In this document: one piece after another, positions 62,187 through 64,000 of the stretch
Layout of the letters: the number at the start of each line of letters is the position of its first letter
Numbering within the stretch: the first letter of the stretch is position 1
NCBI RefSeq assembly: GCF_022788715.1
Contig: NZ_CP085169.1
Location: forward strand, 1-64,000
Source of the DNA: Sulfitobacter sp. DSM 110093
Lineage (GTDB): Bacteria; Pseudomonadota; Alphaproteobacteria; Rhodobacterales; Rhodobacteraceae
DNA: 64,000 nucleotides
Reading direction: 5' to 3'
Program-made: the position numbers and the translations under genes
The notes under the pieces: model-generated
Database searches by the model: none
Told to the model about the DNA's origin: nothing
What the model saw: the letters and a program-made list of their open reading frames with translations, nothing else

Positions 62187-62573
62187 ATGGGGGCTGCGGG
62201 AGGAAAAGGGCCAGTCGAACGATCAGGCAGCAAGCTATCCGCCGTCGGCGCGCGTTTCTTTCAGGTCCCGAGGAACGTCGCGCTCATTGGTCTGCTTTAT
62301 GCGATCATTACCGCGACCGTCGTGTATTTGCTGGGAGGAGGCCGCTGGACCATACTGTTGGCGTTTTTGGTCGGAGGGGGCTGCGCGGGGAAGATTGCGG
62401 CCTTGGTCCGCGCCGATATCCTGCATGATCTCCATCCTCCTGACAGGTTGCCAGAACCTTTATCTCGAAAGAATGGCTCGGCCTCACCGTATAAACCGGA
62501 GAAGGCCGAGTTGGATGAAGCGCTTCTTTCTCCGTCAGGAGATCAACGAGCAGATGATACAGCTGACGTATGA
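62187..62573 (+). CDS. Small membrane protein, function unknown
   Basis: A 128-residue protein with two adjoining hydrophobic helices (about 30-50, VALIGLLYAIITATVVYLL, and 53-70, WTILLAFLVGGGCAGKIAAL) and a charged soluble tail. I do not recognise the family. It follows the prefix-repeat gene after a hairpin and overlaps the end of the response-regulator gene on the other strand by 31 bases. A role at the membrane for the adhesin system is only a guess. Confidence 0.55.
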   Translation: MGAAGGKGPVERSGSKLSAVGARFFQVPRNVALIGLLYAIITATVVYLLGGGRWTILLAFLVGGGCAGKIAALVRADILHDLHPPDRLPEPLSRKNGSASPYKPEKAELDEALLSPSGDQRADDTADV

Positions 62574-63520
62574 GAGGTCGAGGCATTGTTCTTAGAGATC
62601 TGACGGCCAGCCGTCCGATCGATCGCTCTGTTGAAAGTGTTGCGTACCCGCTGCGTTCGATTGGCATTCGGTCGGACGGGCCGGCCGATCGAAAGAGTGA
62701 TCGGTGCGTGGTTCGCGTCTTCCCCCCAGGGCCCCATGATCTGAAGTTCGGCTAAGACTAACTCTTCTATTTGCGGCCAGCCTGGTAGGCTGTCGCCGGT
62801 GACGATACATAATATCGTACCGCCGCCGAAATGCGCCATAAGAAGCTGCGGGCAGTCCACAACCCGGCTGATTGCGCCTGATACATTGGCGATGGCCATG
62901 GCGTATTCGCGGCTGCTGCCGCGAGAATATAAGGTCGCGATGTCCTCGATTTGCGCGCAGAAGACATGGCAGATGTTCAAGTGCTTGCGAGAAAGCTGCG
63001 AGAGATAATTTCCCAGCGAAAAGGGCGGGACCAATTGGGGCACGCCAAGAACGTGAACCGGGTCCTCTAAAGCGAAGTCGTGTTGCCCCTCGTGGCCGCC
63101 TGTCAACATCAATTTGGGGTCGAGCCGCAGCGCCACTTCTGAACTGTCTAGGAGGCGCTGGATCACGCGCAGGCGCCGTTCAACTTCTCGGACTTCGAAG
63201 GGTTTGACAATGTAGTCGTTGGCTCCGGCCGCGAACGCCTGCTCGATTGATATTGCGTCGGATTTGAGTGTCAGCATGATGATCGGCGTTGTGCGATAGC
63301 TCGAGATCGCCCGAATTTTGCGACACAACGTTATCCCGTCCATGAAGGGCATCACAATGTCCAGCAGGAGGCAATCGAAAGGCTGCGCTGACGCTTCGAT
63401 GATTGCGAGCGCTTCCTTTCCCGAAGCGGCAACGGTCACATTCGCAAAATCCGTCCCTTGCAGGATTGCCGGCAAGAACTCGAGGATGAAGGGATTGTCA
63501 TCGACGGCGAGGATCTTCAT
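62543..63520 (-). CDS. Response regulator with a degenerate output domain
   Basis: A 325-residue protein that starts with a receiver domain: VDDNPFILEF, the phospho-acceptor Asp54 in LLLDIVMPFMDG, and Lys near 106 in DYIVKPFEV. A helical linker leads to a C-terminal domain (about 160-310) whose pattern (AHFGGGTILCIVTGD, ITLSIGRPVRPN, FNRAIDRTAGRQIS) resembles a nucleotide-cyclase or GGDEF fold without the active-site motif. It may therefore bind rather than make a nucleotide signal. The ATG at 63520 starts exactly at the domain. A link to the adhesin genes is suggested by position only. Confidence 0.85.
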   Translation of the reverse strand: MKILAVDDNPFILEFLPAILQGTDFANVTVAASGKEALAIIEASAQPFDCLLLDIVMPFMDGITLCRKIRAISSYRTTPIIMLTLKSDAISIEQAFAAGANDYIVKPFEVREVERRLRVIQRLLDSSEVALRLDPKLMLTGGHEGQHDFALEDPVHVLGVPQLVPPFSLGNYLSQLSRKHLNICHVFCAQIEDIATLYSRGSSREYAMAIANVSGAISRVVDCPQLLMAHFGGGTILCIVTGDSLPGWPQIEELVLAELQIMGPWGEDANHAPITLSIGRPVRPNANRTQRVRNTFNRAIDRTAGRQISKNNASTSHTSAVSSAR

Positions 63521-63583
63521 GTGCTTTGTCCTTTGATCATGATGCGACATGCTTGAATTAGAGTTCGCGAAGGGAAGACGCAT

Positions 63584-64000
63584 TCAGCGGGTCCTTGCGG
63601 CTTTAAGTGCAGGCAGTCGAAACGAGCTGTTCTTTGTCGCTTGGGTCTCCAGGGCCCTTGCGACATGTTCTTTGGTATGTATCTATACTAAAGAGTGTAT
63701 CCAGGATTGTGGCGATTTAATGACGTCTGGGGCTGCCCTGAATTTTGTGCTCTTCAAAGATCGCGGGGGAATAAAAGCGCCGACCATCCGCTTGTGACTG
63801 CATACGGTAATCACCCCAAATTCGCGCACATCTTCCGTCATCATTGGGAAGTTGCATGCAAATTCGGTCCGACATCTGCCTTTACCTTGGCCCCGCCGAT
63901 CGAGCTGAGCTTGAAGCTCTGCAGAACAACCGCCACACATCGCGCAAGCTCAGTTAATTAACAGCAGGTCATTTGCCTGATAATAATGTCGCGCAGAGCA
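63584..64000. other. Window end, no supported gene
   Basis: An 85-codon minus-strand frame (63683-63940) and an overlapping plus-strand frame (63695-63961) have no ribosome site or family likeness. The region contains the promoter of the response-regulator gene. A gene cut by the window end cannot be excluded. Confidence 0.35.

Noticed and set aside
63683..63940. 85-codon minus-strand frame near the window end
   Set aside because: No family likeness and overlapped by an equally long frame on the other strand.

Overview
The window reads as the first 64 kb of a large plasmid from an alphaproteobacterium, most likely a marine Rhodobacterales (Roseobacter-group) strain. Base 1 is the first base of repA, so the record was probably opened at the replication module. 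The evidence for the group is a repA-repB-repC replicon, a DUF1403/ScpB pair, several TRAP transporters, a CYP116B-type self-sufficient P450, a small H-NS-like protein and the many toxin-antitoxin modules and insertion-sequence scars. No rRNA, tRNA or CRISPR array was seen.

Layout. 1-5,100: repABC with a repB-repC antisense RNA locus and dispersed palindromes built on TGACCGCGGTCA (likely centromere sites). 5,365-8,714: ParDE, a tyrosine recombinase and DUF1403-ScpB, a maintenance block. 9,493-11,208: an orphan peptide-type ABC binding protein. 11,273-19,690: a catabolic cassette (P450 plus a TRAP transporter, with a divergent IclR regulator) lying between two broken IS3 remnants, then an IS903-like element inserted in a sulfotransferase remnant. 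19,753-30,214: a cell-envelope region with H-NS, a DUF995-like protein, a giant GH18-like/CE4/GT2 fusion, a DUF3131 protein, a sulfotransferase and an LptE-like lipoprotein. 30,875-41,107: a 1,046-residue repeat protein followed by a type I secretion operon (BapA-prefix-like protein, TolC, ABC, HlyD) that ends in a single-POTRA Omp85 protein. 41,576-43,123: two more ParDE-type modules, one with a nonsense-mutated toxin. 43,817-52,540: a second catabolic regulon (SDR, HisD-family dehydrogenase, split AtuA, GntR regulator, cyclase, fused TRAP permease, TAXI binding protein). 52,930-53,759: scars (IS6, RND and BrnA remnants). 53,803-63,520: a glycosyltransferase, a LuxR-type response regulator, a hybrid histidine kinase, two further BapA-prefix repeat proteins, a small membrane protein and a second response regulator.

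The most interesting system is the repeat-protein/type I secretion complex. Three proteins (30,875; 58,255; 60,129) share a roughly 10-residue acidic-glycine-leucine repeat of the form LLGDDGLVGG. Two of them, plus the small first product of the secretion operon (34,280), share a BapA-prefix-like N-terminal domain followed by a glycine/alanine-rich hydrophobic stretch and an Asp-rich run. With the polysaccharide genes and local signalling proteins, this suggests a plasmid-borne surface-attachment or biofilm programme. That role is inferred from domains and context. Identification of families is from memory and pattern recognition; no database search was run.
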